Positions 16,752-24,887 of a stretch of 64,000 nucleotides of DNA are shown here, piece after piece. Location of the stretch: assembly GCA_049973945.1 (NCBI GenBank), contig JBMFJH010000002.1, positions 55,124 to 119,123 of the forward strand, in the 5' to 3' direction. Under the pieces are notes generated by a model, which was not told the DNA's origin, ran no database searches, and saw nothing but the letters and a program-made list of their open reading frames with translations. Positions within the stretch are counted from its first letter, which is position 1, and the number at the start of each line of letters is the position of its first letter. Both the position numbers and the translations under genes were made by a program. This stretch comes from Acd1 sp049973945 (GTDB taxonomy: Archaea; Thermoproteota; Thermoprotei_A; Sulfolobales; Sulfolobaceae).

Positions 16752-17840
16752 TTAATGCCTTACCACCTCAACGGGCCTCCTGGGAGCCTCCTCCCAGATG
16801 CCCTTCGTCACGTACTGGTAGGCCTTGACAGCTGCGGCCTGGCCCTCGGTTATGGAGTCCGAAATCGTCTTGGGGCCGGTGATCGCTCCAGCCAGGAATA
16901 TCCCTTTCCTGGTCGACTGCACTGGTAGCCTGTCGGGATCCATCGGCCTAACGAAGCCGTGCTCTTCGAACTCGAGGCCTAAGGCCTTAGCCACCTGCTT
17001 CGAACCTAGGCCTAGCTCCATGCCGTTCGCCAGGATCACCATGTCGTAGGGCACAGCTAGAGCCCTGTTCAGGTTCATCGTGTCCTCTCCCTTGATGATC
17101 ACTGTGTCGTTCGGGCCCCTCATGAACTCGGAGATCCTTCCCCTGATGAATCCTACCCTGTAGTTGAGCTGGGCCTTCCAGTAGAGCTTATCCTCCATGA
17201 GTCCGTAGGTCCTTATGTCCATGTAGTAGATGTGGACTACGGCGTCCGGGATCCTCTCCTTAATCTCCATAGCCTGCTTGATCGATACTGCGCAGCAGAC
17301 CCTGGAGCAGTAGGTGTTGCCCACAGTCGCGTCCCTTGATCCTACGCAGAGCAGGATAGCTACCCTCTTGGGCGGTGTCCCCTTGGTGGTGACCAGCCTG
17401 TTCTCGGAGAGCATCCCCTCGACGTCAGATATGTTGTAGATGTTGGGGATTATGCCGTAGCCGTACTCGTACTTCCTCCTAGAGTCGAAGTGCTCGAAGC
17501 CGGAAGCGGCGATTATGGCGCCTACCTTCTCCGTGTAAGTCTTCCCGTTCTTGTCCTTGATGGTGACTACGAAGTTGTCTCCCTCCTGCTTGGCCGACTC
17601 TACGATGCTCTCCATGTACTTCGTCTTCACGGCCTCCCCTGCCTTGATGAGGGGGTCTAAAACTTCGGAGGCGGGCCTCAGCTCCGGGAAGAGGAGGCTG
17701 TACTTCAGCTTCTTGGGGGTACCTCCCAGGTAGCTCTCCCTTTCTACTAGCACTACGTCCACTCCAAGGTTCTGGAGCTCTTTTGTCGCGCTCAGACCGG
17801 CCGGGCCGGCTCCGATCACGAGAACCCTGTTTAGGGGCAT
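16752..17840 (-). CDS. hdrA: sHdr complex subunit HdrA (FAD/[4Fe-4S])
   Basis: A 362-residue short HdrA. FAD-binding motif GAGPAGLSATKELQNLG starts at residue 10; the cluster site is C165 with C178-x3-C182-C183; a second FAD segment, GIFLAGAITGPKTI, is near the end. It lacks the extra ferredoxin and N-terminal domains of methanogen HdrA, as expected for the sulfur-oxidation type. A GGAAGTGAG site precedes the ATG. It is 48 bases downstream of hdrB1. Confidence 0.9.
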   Translation of the reverse strand: MPLNRVLVIGAGPAGLSATKELQNLGVDVVLVERESYLGGTPKKLKYSLLFPELRPASEVLDPLIKAGEAVKTKYMESIVESAKQEGDNFVVTIKDKNGKTYTEKVGAIIAASGFEHFDSRRKYEYGYGIIPNIYNISDVEGMLSENRLVTTKGTPPKRVAILLCVGSRDATVGNTYCSRVCCAVSIKQAMEIKERIPDAVVHIYYMDIRTYGLMEDKLYWKAQLNYRVGFIRGRISEFMRGPNDTVIIKGEDTMNLNRALAVPYDMVILANGMELGLGSKQVAKALGLEFEEHGFVRPMDPDRLPVQSTRKGIFLAGAITGPKTISDSITEGQAAAVKAYQYVTKGIWEEAPRRPVEVVRH

Positions 17841-17888
17841 GGTCTCACTTCCTTTCTTTTTTTAATAAATTAAAAACTTTTTGCTTAA

Positions 17889-19217
17889 TTAACTGGCTTT
17901 TGCGGTTTGCTCTCCCTTGTACCACTTGACCCTGTCAGGCAGGGCGAGATAGAAGTCGATCTTCCTGTGGGGCTTGTAGATGTACTCAGGCTGGGCCTTG
18001 CCGCTCCTCAGGTCAGCTAAGTACTGCAGGAACTTCTCCTTGTAGTCGTCCACAGGTACGCCTATCTTCCTCAGGAAGCCCTCCACGTCGGTGGCGTGCC
18101 AGTGGATCTGGCCAATCTTGTAGGGGTCTGCACCCATCAGGATGGCCGCGAACTGGGCGTCGGATAGTACGGGCAAGTTGTAGTTGAAGCCGTGGGCTTT
18201 CCCTGCCCACTGGCTCTTGTCAAGGGTGGTCACACAGCCAGTGTCGGAGGTCACGAAGACGTCGGCCCTGCCCTCCTCCACTGCGGGGATCACCTTCTTG
18301 AACAGGGCGAAGCTCCTGGTGAACTCCCTCTCCGTCAGGACGTGCCTGAAGCCGAAGCCGCAGCAGTCCCACCAGGTGGAGTAGTCGACGATCTTGGCGC
18401 CGAAGTTCTGGACAGTTCCAGTCGGCGGGGCGGGCCTCCTTCCCTGCCAGACGCTCGGGTCGTAGATCGTGTCCTCGGGGACTAGCTTGTAAACGTGGCA
18501 CGGCGTGTGGACTGCTACCCTGATGTTGCTGACGTCGTACTTCTTGTGCTGAGCGGCCTTCTTGCTCATCACGAAGAGCCACTCGGAGTAATGGACTACC
18601 TCCTCGGGGATCACGATGTCCATGCCTAGCTTCCTCATGATAGGCCTCAGCTTCTCCCTTACCTCAGGGTAGAGGATGATCATGTTCCTGACTTCCTTGT
18701 AGTGGCCGAAGGATGTGCCGCAGTGGATGAGCGGGAAGTAGTCGATCTCGTAGGCCCTCCACATGTTCCTTACGTATACTCCCGCTAAAGCCACGGGGTT
18801 AGAGGCGCCGGAAGCGTGGTAGTTCCAGCCGGTACAGGAGGTCTGGTGGGGCTCGTCCATGTAGTCGATCTCCAGCTTGTTCATCATCCAGAAGACCGAA
18901 GTCGGGTAGCCGGGTATGTGGCCGCACTGGCCACAGCTCTTGTGCTGCCATAACTTGTTGGTCGGTATCTTCTTTGGGATGCCATTTAGGGTCTGGGCTT
19001 CAACTGGTTTGTTGTAGGGCTTTATGTGGTGGACTATTATTTCGCCCCTGTCCTCCAGCTTCTCCATTTCTTCCTTAACGTGGGCTAGGCCGTGCGGGCT
19101 GCTGTACCTGTAAATGATCCTCTGGTAAACCTCGTTCCAGTCCACGTCCTCGGCGTAGGGGAACGCGTGCTTAATCTCCTCGTGTAGCTTCTTCTGAATT
19201 TCCTTTTCCTCCTGCAT
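17889..19217 (-). CDS. hdrB1: sHdr complex subunit HdrB1 (CCG-domain protein)
   Basis: A 442-residue CCG protein, longer than usual HdrB because of about 90 extra N-terminal residues. Ligand pattern: C95-x2-C98, C128 (in TSCTGWN, where the family has CCG), C166; then TPC240, WDC285-C286-GFG and DTGC328. It would hold the non-cubane cluster of the HdrB1 half of the complex. A TATA box (minus TTTTTATA, 19253-19260) and a GGAGGG ribosome-binding site precede the ATG, so it has its own promoter. Confidence 0.88.
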   Translation of the reverse strand: MQEEKEIQKKLHEEIKHAFPYAEDVDWNEVYQRIIYRYSSPHGLAHVKEEMEKLEDRGEIIVHHIKPYNKPVEAQTLNGIPKKIPTNKLWQHKSCGQCGHIPGYPTSVFWMMNKLEIDYMDEPHQTSCTGWNYHASGASNPVALAGVYVRNMWRAYEIDYFPLIHCGTSFGHYKEVRNMIILYPEVREKLRPIMRKLGMDIVIPEEVVHYSEWLFVMSKKAAQHKKYDVSNIRVAVHTPCHVYKLVPEDTIYDPSVWQGRRPAPPTGTVQNFGAKIVDYSTWWDCCGFGFRHVLTEREFTRSFALFKKVIPAVEEGRADVFVTSDTGCVTTLDKSQWAGKAHGFNYNLPVLSDAQFAAILMGADPYKIGQIHWHATDVEGFLRKIGVPVDDYKEKFLQYLADLRSGKAQPEYIYKPHRKIDFYLALPDRVKWYKGEQTAKAS

Positions 19218-19252
19218 TTAAGTTGCCCTCCACGCTTTTGTTAATTAAGGAG

Positions 19253-19260
19253 TATAAAAA
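19253..19260 (-). promoter_or_regulatory. TATA box of hdrB1
   Basis: TTTTTATA on the minus strand, about 39 bases before the ATG. Predicted start of transcription is near 19229, leaving a short leader that carries GGAGGG. This makes hdrB1 partly independent of hdrC1. Confidence 0.5.
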
Positions 19261-19365
19261 CCTAAACTTAAACTAACTAGTTAATTTAAATAAAGTAATT
19301 CTTTTTATCGATTTTAAAGTATTTAAGAAAAACTTCATTATGTGTAATAAAAAGTAAAACTAGAC

Positions 19366-20199
19366 TCAGAGGTCCAGCCAGCTGTCGGGCAGCTCGTCCT
19401 CGTTGAGTTCTCCCTTCATCCACTTCTCCCTGATCTCCTCGAGTTGGCTCTTCCTCTCCTCGTAGATGTCGGCGATCATGTCGTATAGGTCTGGATCCAC
19501 CTTCTTGATGGCGTCCATTACTCCCGACTCGAACATTATAGTCATCATCTCTACAGCTGTCTGTAGGGAGGCGTGCCAGCCTATGTCGGTCCTCTGCATT
19601 AGGTCAACGGGCACGGCCTTCCTGTAGACGTCCATGTTCTTGGACTCCTCGACTGCCTGCGGCCCCCAGTCGGGGAAGGCTTCAGGCTGGATCATGTCGG
19701 GGGTTACCTGGTTGCCCAGGGTGAGGACGGTGTACAGCACCCTCCTGTAGGGTGCTAGGATCTCCTTAGCCGAGGGCAGGGCGAACTGAACGGCGTACTC
19801 CCTGAGCAACATGATTAGGCCGGCGATCTCGTTGTTGAACGGGCACCTCATCGAACAAGTGTAGCACTGGACGCACGCCCAGACCTTCTTGTTCACGAAC
19901 TCCCAGATCTTGTCTACCGCGTCCCTCATCATGTACTGGATCATTTCCCTCGGGCCGTAGTCGTAGAACTTAGCTGCTGGACAACCGGAAGTACAGACGC
20001 CGCAGTTCAGGCAACCCCTCAAGTAGTCCTTGAACCTGAAGTCTGACTTAACTGCCTCCCAGAACTTGATCGCGAGCTCCCTTTCCTCCGGGGAAAGCGT
20101 GTCGAGGTTCCTCTGCTCCTCAGTTAGAGCGCCCTGCTCGGGGTAGCTTAAGTCCATGTACCTTGGGTCGTCAGGTAGGGGGATCACGTTTGATGGCAT
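19366..20199 (-). CDS. hdrC1: sHdr complex subunit HdrC1 (2x[4Fe-4S])
   Basis: A 277-residue iron-sulfur protein with CLNCGVCTSGCP (C63, C66, C69, C73) and CVQCYTCSMRCP (C109, C112, C115, C119). The C-terminal half is helical and acidic. Partner of HdrB1. A minus-strand TATA box at 20237-20242 and a GAGGG site precede the ATG. The 148-base gap to hdrB1 is AT-rich with T-runs, so separate transcripts are likely. Confidence 0.88.
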   Translation of the reverse strand: MPSNVIPLPDDPRYMDLSYPEQGALTEEQRNLDTLSPEERELAIKFWEAVKSDFRFKDYLRGCLNCGVCTSGCPAAKFYDYGPREMIQYMMRDAVDKIWEFVNKKVWACVQCYTCSMRCPFNNEIAGLIMLLREYAVQFALPSAKEILAPYRRVLYTVLTLGNQVTPDMIQPEAFPDWGPQAVEESKNMDVYRKAVPVDLMQRTDIGWHASLQTAVEMMTIMFESGVMDAIKKVDPDLYDMIADIYEERKSQLEEIREKWMKGELNEDELPDSWLDL

Positions 20200-20236
20200 A
20201 TATTAACCCTCTAACTTCAGTAATCGGGAGGGGTTA

Positions 20237-20242
20237 TAAATA
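20237..20242 (-). promoter_or_regulatory. TATA box of hdrC1
   Basis: TTTATA on the minus strand, about 40 bases before the ATG; a short leader with GAGGG follows. This is the main promoter candidate for hdrC1. Confidence 0.5.
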
Positions 20243-20288
20243 TTGTCATTAAAAAAGTAAATTTAACATCTTTTGTTGGGAAACCTGC

Positions 20289-20348
20289 GTCACTTCTGGG
20301 GCTTGTCGGAGCCGTTGCCAGACTTCTTCTTAGAGTTCTTGCACGCCA
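20289..20348 (-). CDS. 19-residue basic mini-protein upstream of hdrC1
   Basis: A tiny frame reads MACKNSKKKSGNGSDKPQK then TGA. It has seven lysines or more and a single Cys. A minus-strand TATA box (CTTAAATAA, 20374-20382) lies 26-34 bases before the ATG, the spacing of a leaderless gene. It stands alone in the 231-base gap between hdrC1 and the next gene. I do not recognise it; coding is supported by the promoter and the GC-rich codon choice only. Confidence 0.4.
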
Positions 20349-20373
20349 TTTGGTTGAGAGCTTGTCACAAGTC

Positions 20374-20382
20374 GTTATTTAA
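20374..20382 (-). promoter_or_regulatory. TATA box of the 19-residue mini-ORF
   Basis: CTTAAATAA on the minus strand. It is too far from hdrC1 (about 180 bases) to be that gene's core promoter, and correctly placed for the mini-ORF at 20348. Confidence 0.45.
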
Positions 20383-20430
20383 GGCGTGAGGTCGTACGAG
20401 GGATCAAAAAGGGAAATTAGCTTAGCCCCC

Positions 20431-20883
20431 TCAGAAGTTATAGAAGCCATACCTGTCGAAGTACGTCAGCAATTCCAGGACGTCCTTGTCATTCCTCTGA
20501 GTGGCCTTCTGCCTCCACTCGACCAGCCTCTGCTTGATGAGGTTTAAGTCGGCCTGCTTGTCCGTCTTGTAGCCCATCCTCTCCAAGAGGTACCAGAGGC
20601 CTATGAGCCTCCTTTGACTCGGTAACGGAACCCACTCGTCGAGGATGACCTTTATCGTGGTGTTGCCCTTCTTGAACACGGCGTCCCTCATGGTCTCGGT
20701 GAACTGGTCCAGATAGTCCACGATCATCTTGACCTCGTCCTCGTTCATCGCTATCCCGTACTTCTCTGCCACCAGGTGGCACAGCTTGAAGAGCTGGTCT
20801 ATGTCCTTCTTCAGTTGCTCTATTTCCTGGGGGCTCGCCCCTTCAACCTCGAGCTTGACCTCGTTGTAGTCCAGGAGAACCAT
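20431..20883 (-). CDS. conserved hypothetical upstream of the hdr cluster
   Basis: A 150-residue, acidic, helical protein with no cofactor motif (start MVLLDYNEVKLEVEGASPQE, end FDRYGFYNF). AT-rich promoter-like sequence with TTAATTACATATAC lies just upstream. It is on the same strand as hdrC1 and seems to be the first gene of the region. Function unknown. Confidence 0.75.
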   Translation of the reverse strand: MVLLDYNEVKLEVEGASPQEIEQLKKDIDQLFKLCHLVAEKYGIAMNEDEVKMIVDYLDQFTETMRDAVFKKGNTTIKVILDEWVPLPSQRRLIGLWYLLERMGYKTDKQADLNLIKQRLVEWRQKATQRNDKDVLELLTYFDRYGFYNF

Positions 20884-21006
20884 CGTTCCGAAAATCGTAT
20901 ATGTAATTAAAAAACCTTTTTATGTTATCATTAAAATAATAATAAGTGAAACCCTAAACGATTAGGTTTGTTAATTTATACAAGGAATTACAACTAACCG
21001 TCGCGG

Positions 21007-21552
21007 ATGTCCAGCCTGTTCGAGAGTATTAAGGAGAACCCGATCAAGCCGTCTAAGAGCAAGGGTGTCACCTTCGAGGAGCACCTGTATTACTCAAAGA
21101 AGATAGTCCAACACCTGAAGGAGCTAGGCTTGAAGGGGGAGAGGTTCCTGGAGCTCAGCTGCGGGAACTGCGTCCTCTCCATGTACTCAGAGAGGGAGAT
21201 GGGCGGCGAGGTAGTAGCTGTTGACCGCTGGACGGAGTTGCCGACAGACAAGGAGGCCAAGGGCTACCTAGTGAAGTTCAAGAGCGACGTGGCGATGGTG
21301 GAGGCCCACGAGGCTTTGCCCTTCAGGGACTCGACCTTCGACGTGGTCTACGCACTGCTCGTTTTCTACACGATGAAGAGGGAGCTGAGGGCCAAAGTCC
21401 TCGAGGAGGTGAGGAGGGTGCTAAGGAGAGGTGGGGTATTCGTGCTAGCCGACGCCTACACCATGAGGGGAGTGAGGAGAGAGGTGGGGATGGAAGAAAT
21501 AGCTTTCTTTCAGGACCAGGGGGTCTACGTCTCCACCTTCAGGAAGCCCTAG
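21007..21552 (+). CDS. SAM-dependent methyltransferase (class I)
   Basis: A 181-residue Rossmann methyltransferase: FLELSCGNCVLSMY (motif I, E-x-G replaced by LSCGN), VVAVDRW, EALPFRDSTFDVVYALLVFY and LRRGGVFVLADAY. Close in layout to UbiE/Methyltransf_11 proteins. TATA box AATTTATAC (about 20973-20981) fits a leaderless ATG. Substrate unknown. Confidence 0.8.
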   Translation: MSSLFESIKENPIKPSKSKGVTFEEHLYYSKKIVQHLKELGLKGERFLELSCGNCVLSMYSEREMGGEVVAVDRWTELPTDKEAKGYLVKFKSDVAMVEAHEALPFRDSTFDVVYALLVFYTMKRELRAKVLEEVRRVLRRGGVFVLADAYTMRGVRREVGMEEIAFFQDQGVYVSTFRKP

Positions 21553-21713
21553 TCCTTTTTACAGTTGTAGATGAACCTCTCCATGTTCTGGTAGAACTGG
21601 AGCTGGCATATCTCTGTATCAAAATAATAAGTGACTCCGTTCTCGGCCGTGTGCTTATAAGGCGTGCACTCAGCCTCGAATAGCCTGTTGCACACAGGGC
21701 AGACTACCTTCAT
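21549..21713 (-). CDS. YHS/TRASH-like metal-binding mini-protein
   Basis: A 54-residue protein: MKVVCPVCNRLFEAE at the start, then NGVTYYFDTEICQLQFYQN and MERFIYNC. Cysteines at 5, 8, 16, 36 and 51, with the YYF-x3-C-x3-F pattern of YHS domains (the usual FCS is FDT here). YHS domains bind metals and often serve in copper or iron handling. The ATG shares a base with the stop of the DUF1641 gene (TGATG), so the two are translated together. It overlaps the convergent methyltransferase by four bases. Confidence 0.75.
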   Translation of the reverse strand: MKVVCPVCNRLFEAECTPYKHTAENGVTYYFDTEICQLQFYQNMERFIYNCKKD

Positions 21714-22327
21714 CACTTAGACCTCATGGCGGCCCCTATTTTCTTTAGCAACGATATCATGGCCGTCATAGCGAACTTCACGTCGGGATCGTTGAGGGAC
21801 ATCATTATCCCCATCATTCCCTGAGGCTTTATATTGGGAAGCTCCTGGGCCCACTCCTTAAGGGCGGAGGAGGACTTGGTCACAAGCAGCGACAGGGCGT
21901 CCACTAAGTCCTTGTCGGCCATCACGTTGGCGAGCTCCATCAACTTGGTCATCGCCCCGCTTTCCTGCAGGGCGATCAGGCTGTCAAGCATTTTCACCAT
22001 GCCGTCTATCTCAAGCCTCTGGAGCTTGGAAACTACTTCCTCGCTCGTCAGCTTCTCCAGCAGGGGCCAGACCGCTTGAACCTTGGGGAGCTGGTCCATC
22101 GAGAACTCTATAAGCGCCTCCACTAGTTCAGCCTTCTGGACTGTAGCGAGCAAGTCCAAGCCCTGTTGCATCAAGGAAATCACGCTGTCCAACTGACCTG
22201 ACTTGTCTAGCTGGACGAGGAATTCACTGAGTTTCTCTAAGGCCGGGAGCGCGTCGACTAGCTTAGCCAGCCTGGTCAGGTTCTCCTCGCTTAGGAGCTT
22301 ATCGAGGTCTAACTCCTGGCTCGACAT
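21713..22327 (-). CDS. DUF1641 family protein
   Basis: A 204-residue helical protein of the DUF1641 family: repeated leucine-rich helices and the typical late segment PQGMMGIMMSLNDPDVKFAM. DUF1641 genes are commonly found beside formate-dehydrogenase-like molybdoenzymes; here such an enzyme starts 4.4 kb downstream. The exact role is unknown. Coupled to the YHS-like mini-protein. Confidence 0.82.
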   Translation of the reverse strand: MSSQELDLDKLLSEENLTRLAKLVDALPALEKLSEFLVQLDKSGQLDSVISLMQQGLDLLATVQKAELVEALIEFSMDQLPKVQAVWPLLEKLTSEEVVSKLQRLEIDGMVKMLDSLIALQESGAMTKLMELANVMADKDLVDALSLLVTKSSSALKEWAQELPNIKPQGMMGIMMSLNDPDVKFAMTAMISLLKKIGAAMRSK

Positions 22328-22378
22328 GGCGTTCAGAACGTATTTTTATTTAATTGGTTTTTATAGTTTATTTGAATC

Positions 22379-22720
22379 ATGGAATACGTCGTCCTCACGG
22401 TCTCGACCCTGAACAGGTTCGAGGAGGTAAGGAAGGTCTTCAAGGGGAGGAAGCTGGTCGTGCCTCTGGGCGCGTTCGCTGAAGCCATGAGGAGGGGCAT
22501 AGACGTGGACAAGATCTCGGGAGAAGACGTGTGGATAAGGGCCTACAACCACAAGCCGCCCAAGCTCGGGGGGCTGGAGAAGTACGACTCTGAGGCTGTG
22601 TTACTGGCTGAAGAGCTCTCGGCTGAGCTGGTGACGGATGACCCGAAGGTTTCAGAAGTCGCTAAGTCGATGGGCGTGAGGGTAATAGTACTCAGCGAGG
22701 TTCTAGGCAGGCTGAGTTAA
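22379..22720 (+). CDS. PIN-like domain protein
   Basis: A 113-residue protein with a PIN-like second half: KYDSEAVLLAEELSAELVTDDPKVSEVAKSMGVRVI, including the acidic ELVTDD pair. The first conserved Asp of PIN nucleases is replaced (VVLTVSTL at the start), so it may be inactive or a distant relative. No antitoxin gene adjoins it. Its end overlaps the convergent gene at 22717. Confidence 0.6.
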   Translation: MEYVVLTVSTLNRFEEVRKVFKGRKLVVPLGAFAEAMRRGIDVDKISGEDVWIRAYNHKPPKLGGLEKYDSEAVLLAEELSAELVTDDPKVSEVAKSMGVRVIVLSEVLGRLS

Positions 22721-23268
22721 ACGGCCCCCTTGTTGACCTTGTCGAGGGACTTAAGGACGGCGATCGCGGGCAGGTTGCCGTCTATTTTCCTCCCCTTGTA
22801 AACGATCTTCGGCGCTTCTACTACCTTCTCCTTGTCCGCGACGTCGGGGTTGCTCTTCAGGTCGTAGACCTCCAGGCTGACCCTGGGGTTGAAGATGGCT
22901 ATTTGCCCCAGCAGGTCGATGAGCTCCAGGCACTTAACGCAGCCCATGTCGACGAAGAGGGAAATAGTCGAGTCCAGATCCTTGACGTACTGGAGCTCGT
23001 TCTCCTTCAGGTGGACTAGGCCGTTGGACACCCTCACGAGGAAGTTCAGGACTGCCCAAGTAGTATCTGCGTCAATTGTTCCGTAGTACGTCATGTACTT
23101 CCTGTCGCCCTTCCAGACCTCTACAACCGGCCTCTTGCACTCCCCACCCCTCTCCACCTGGACGCCGAGACCCGCTAGGGTCTGAACCAGCCTGTTCTCT
23201 CCGCAAGCCCTGACCGTTATCCCCTTGATGTAGCTCGCGTAGCCCCTGAAGACGGAGTCGTAGCTCAA
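22717..23268 (-). CDS. thioredoxin/glutaredoxin-fold protein
   Basis: A 183-residue protein whose C-terminal half looks like a thioredoxin fold: ISLFVDMGCVKCLELIDLL with a CVKC redox pair, then VSLEVYDLKSNPDVADKEKV and APKIVYKGRKIDG (cis-Pro strand). The N-terminal part (about 1-85) has two further cysteines (RACGEN, GGECKR). Probably a disulfide or sulfur-relay oxidoreductase. It overlaps the upstream 115-residue gene by four bases. Confidence 0.7.
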   Translation of the reverse strand: MSYDSVFRGYASYIKGITVRACGENRLVQTLAGLGVQVERGGECKRPVVEVWKGDRKYMTYYGTIDADTTWAVLNFLVRVSNGLVHLKENELQYVKDLDSTISLFVDMGCVKCLELIDLLGQIAIFNPRVSLEVYDLKSNPDVADKEKVVEAPKIVYKGRKIDGNLPAIAVLKSLDKVNKGAV

Positions 23269-23612
23269 AGCCAGTACCTCAGCGTCTCGATTGAGCTCAG
23301 GGCCTTAATTACGTTTCTCCACAGCTCCTCCTCGCTCGCGAACTCCTTTACGACGAGCAGCGTCGCGCTCTCGGCGTCGACGCGGTATTCAACCTTCGGC
23401 CCCACGGCCTGAACCATCCTCGAGGCCCTGGCGTACCTTATCCCCATCTCCACCAGGTCGTCCAGGGATTCAGTCCCTTTTGGGAGGGGAATCGGCAAGT
23501 AGAGCCTGTTCCCCTCGGCCCAGAACTCGTAGTCCATGAACCTAACAACTTTCCTGCTCCCCTCAGCTCTGAGCTCGGCGTTCAGCTTCCTCAGCTCCTC
23601 CTCTAGGCTCAC
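23265..23612 (-). CDS. conserved hypothetical
   Basis: A 115-residue alpha/beta protein with no recognised motif. It is translationally coupled (four-base overlap) to the downstream thioredoxin-like gene, so it probably serves the same process. Confidence 0.65.
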   Translation of the reverse strand: MSLEEELRKLNAELRAEGSRKVVRFMDYEFWAEGNRLYLPIPLPKGTESLDDLVEMGIRYARASRMVQAVGPKVEYRVDAESATLLVVKEFASEEELWRNVIKALSSIETLRYWL

Positions 23613-23647
23613 GGCTTAATTCCTGAACTTGCTCGACTAAAATAGGA

Positions 23648-24319
23648 GTGATTAAGGTCTACGAGTTCCCCGAGCTCTGGGAGGAGAGGGTTAAGGAGAG
23701 GCCCAACAGGTTCGTGGTCGTCACGCAGTCGGGAAGGGTCTGCCACGTCCACGACCCCGGGAGGCTCAAGGAGCTACTATTCCCTGGGAACAGGATCCTG
23801 GTCAGGAGGGCTGTAGGTAAGAGGAAGACCGACTGTCAGGTCACGGCGGCTTGGGGCGGCTCCGACTGGGTAGTAGTGGACTCCAGCGTTCACAGCGCGA
23901 TAGCGAGGCACTTCCTGCCTGAGGACAGCTCTTCGGAAGTCGAGGTGGGGGACAGCAGGCTGGACTTCGCCTTCGACGACACTTACGTCGAGGTGAAGGG
24001 CTGTAGCCTGGTCAGGGACGGTGTCGCCCTGTTCCCCGACGCCCCGACGGAGAGGGGGAGGAAGCACGTCGAGGAGCTGATCAGGCTGAAGTCGGAAGGT
24101 CACAACGCGATGATCCTAATCCTCGTGATGAGGCCCGACGCCGCTTGCTTCTCCCCCAACTTCGAGACCGACCCCAAGTTCTCTGAAGCGTTTCTGAGGG
24201 CCCTCAAGGCAGGAGTGGAAGTCGAGGTCAAGAAGTTCAGGCTCGTGGGGAGGGAGGTTTACTACGTCGGCGACGTCGAAATCTGCCCTTGGGTTGTGGA
24301 GAGGGTCAGCCGACTATAG
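23648..24319 (+). CDS. sfsA: SfsA-family nuclease-like protein
   Basis: A 223-residue protein matching SfsA: NRFVVVTQSGRVCHVHDPGRLKELLFPGN, then SRLDFAFDDTYVEVKGCSLVRDG with the E-x-K motif of PD-(D/E)XK nucleases, FPDAPTERGRKHVEEL and LILVMRPDAACFSPN. First described as a sugar-fermentation regulator, now thought to bind DNA. GTG start. Confidence 0.9.
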   Translation: MIKVYEFPELWEERVKERPNRFVVVTQSGRVCHVHDPGRLKELLFPGNRILVRRAVGKRKTDCQVTAAWGGSDWVVVDSSVHSAIARHFLPEDSSSEVEVGDSRLDFAFDDTYVEVKGCSLVRDGVALFPDAPTERGRKHVEELIRLKSEGHNAMILILVMRPDAACFSPNFETDPKFSEAFLRALKAGVEVEVKKFRLVGREVYYVGDVEICPWVVERVSRL

Positions 24320-24866
24320 GCCTCTTGACTCTGCCTCCCTTGTGCTCGCAAACTGCCCTAGCCAGCTCCCTCGGGTCTGTGAAGTACCTGACCTCCACTA
24401 TCCCCCTCTCGTCGTAGTACTTGGGGTAGGCCTTGGCCAGCTCGTCGGTCGGCATGCCGGTGTTAACCAAGGAGAAGACCGGAACCCCCATAGCGTAAGC
24501 CATGAGCATCTCTATCGCCGTCCCCGACCCCCCGCCCAGCGAGACGAGGACGTCGCTCGACCTCACGAGCATCACGCTCCTGCACCTGAACTCGCAGCCC
24601 GTGTTGATCCTTATCACGCCCTCCGGGAGCTCGACGTCCTCCCTCTCTATGGGCAGGGTCAGAACAACTCTGAAGCCCAGCCTCAGGGCCTCGTCGACCA
24701 CCACCTTCATTAGCCCCCAGTAGCCTCCCAAGACCAGGGTCACGTCTTTCCTGCACTCGGCCAAGGCCCTCACGAACTCCTTAGCTTTCTCTTCTACCTC
24801 TACGGAGGGATTAACGCCGTGGGCCGCGATCCCGACCTGCACGGGACAGGTAAGTGACGAAGTCAT
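24306..24866 (-). CDS. LOG-like/Rossmann-fold nucleotide-binding protein
   Basis: A 186-residue protein with VTLVLGGYWGLMKVVVDEAL, and SVMLVRSSDVLVSLGGGSGTAIEMLMAY: the GGG-x-G-T-x-x-E phosphate loop of the LOG/lysine-decarboxylase-like family (TIGR00725-like). Members hydrolyse nucleotide monophosphates, but this one is unproven. It overlaps the 3' end of sfsA by 14 bases. Confidence 0.8.
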   Translation of the reverse strand: MTSSLTCPVQVGIAAHGVNPSVEVEEKAKEFVRALAECRKDVTLVLGGYWGLMKVVVDEALRLGFRVVLTLPIEREDVELPEGVIRINTGCEFRCRSVMLVRSSDVLVSLGGGSGTAIEMLMAYAMGVPVFSLVNTGMPTDELAKAYPKYYDERGIVEVRYFTDPRELARAVCEHKGGRVKRPIVG

Positions 24867-24887
24867 TTTATGGTTGTCACGCTTGCG

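Noticed and set aside
22379..22720. VapC toxin with missing antitoxin
   Set aside because: The first catalytic Asp is absent and no antitoxin gene is adjacent, so a PIN-like call is as far as the sequence goes.
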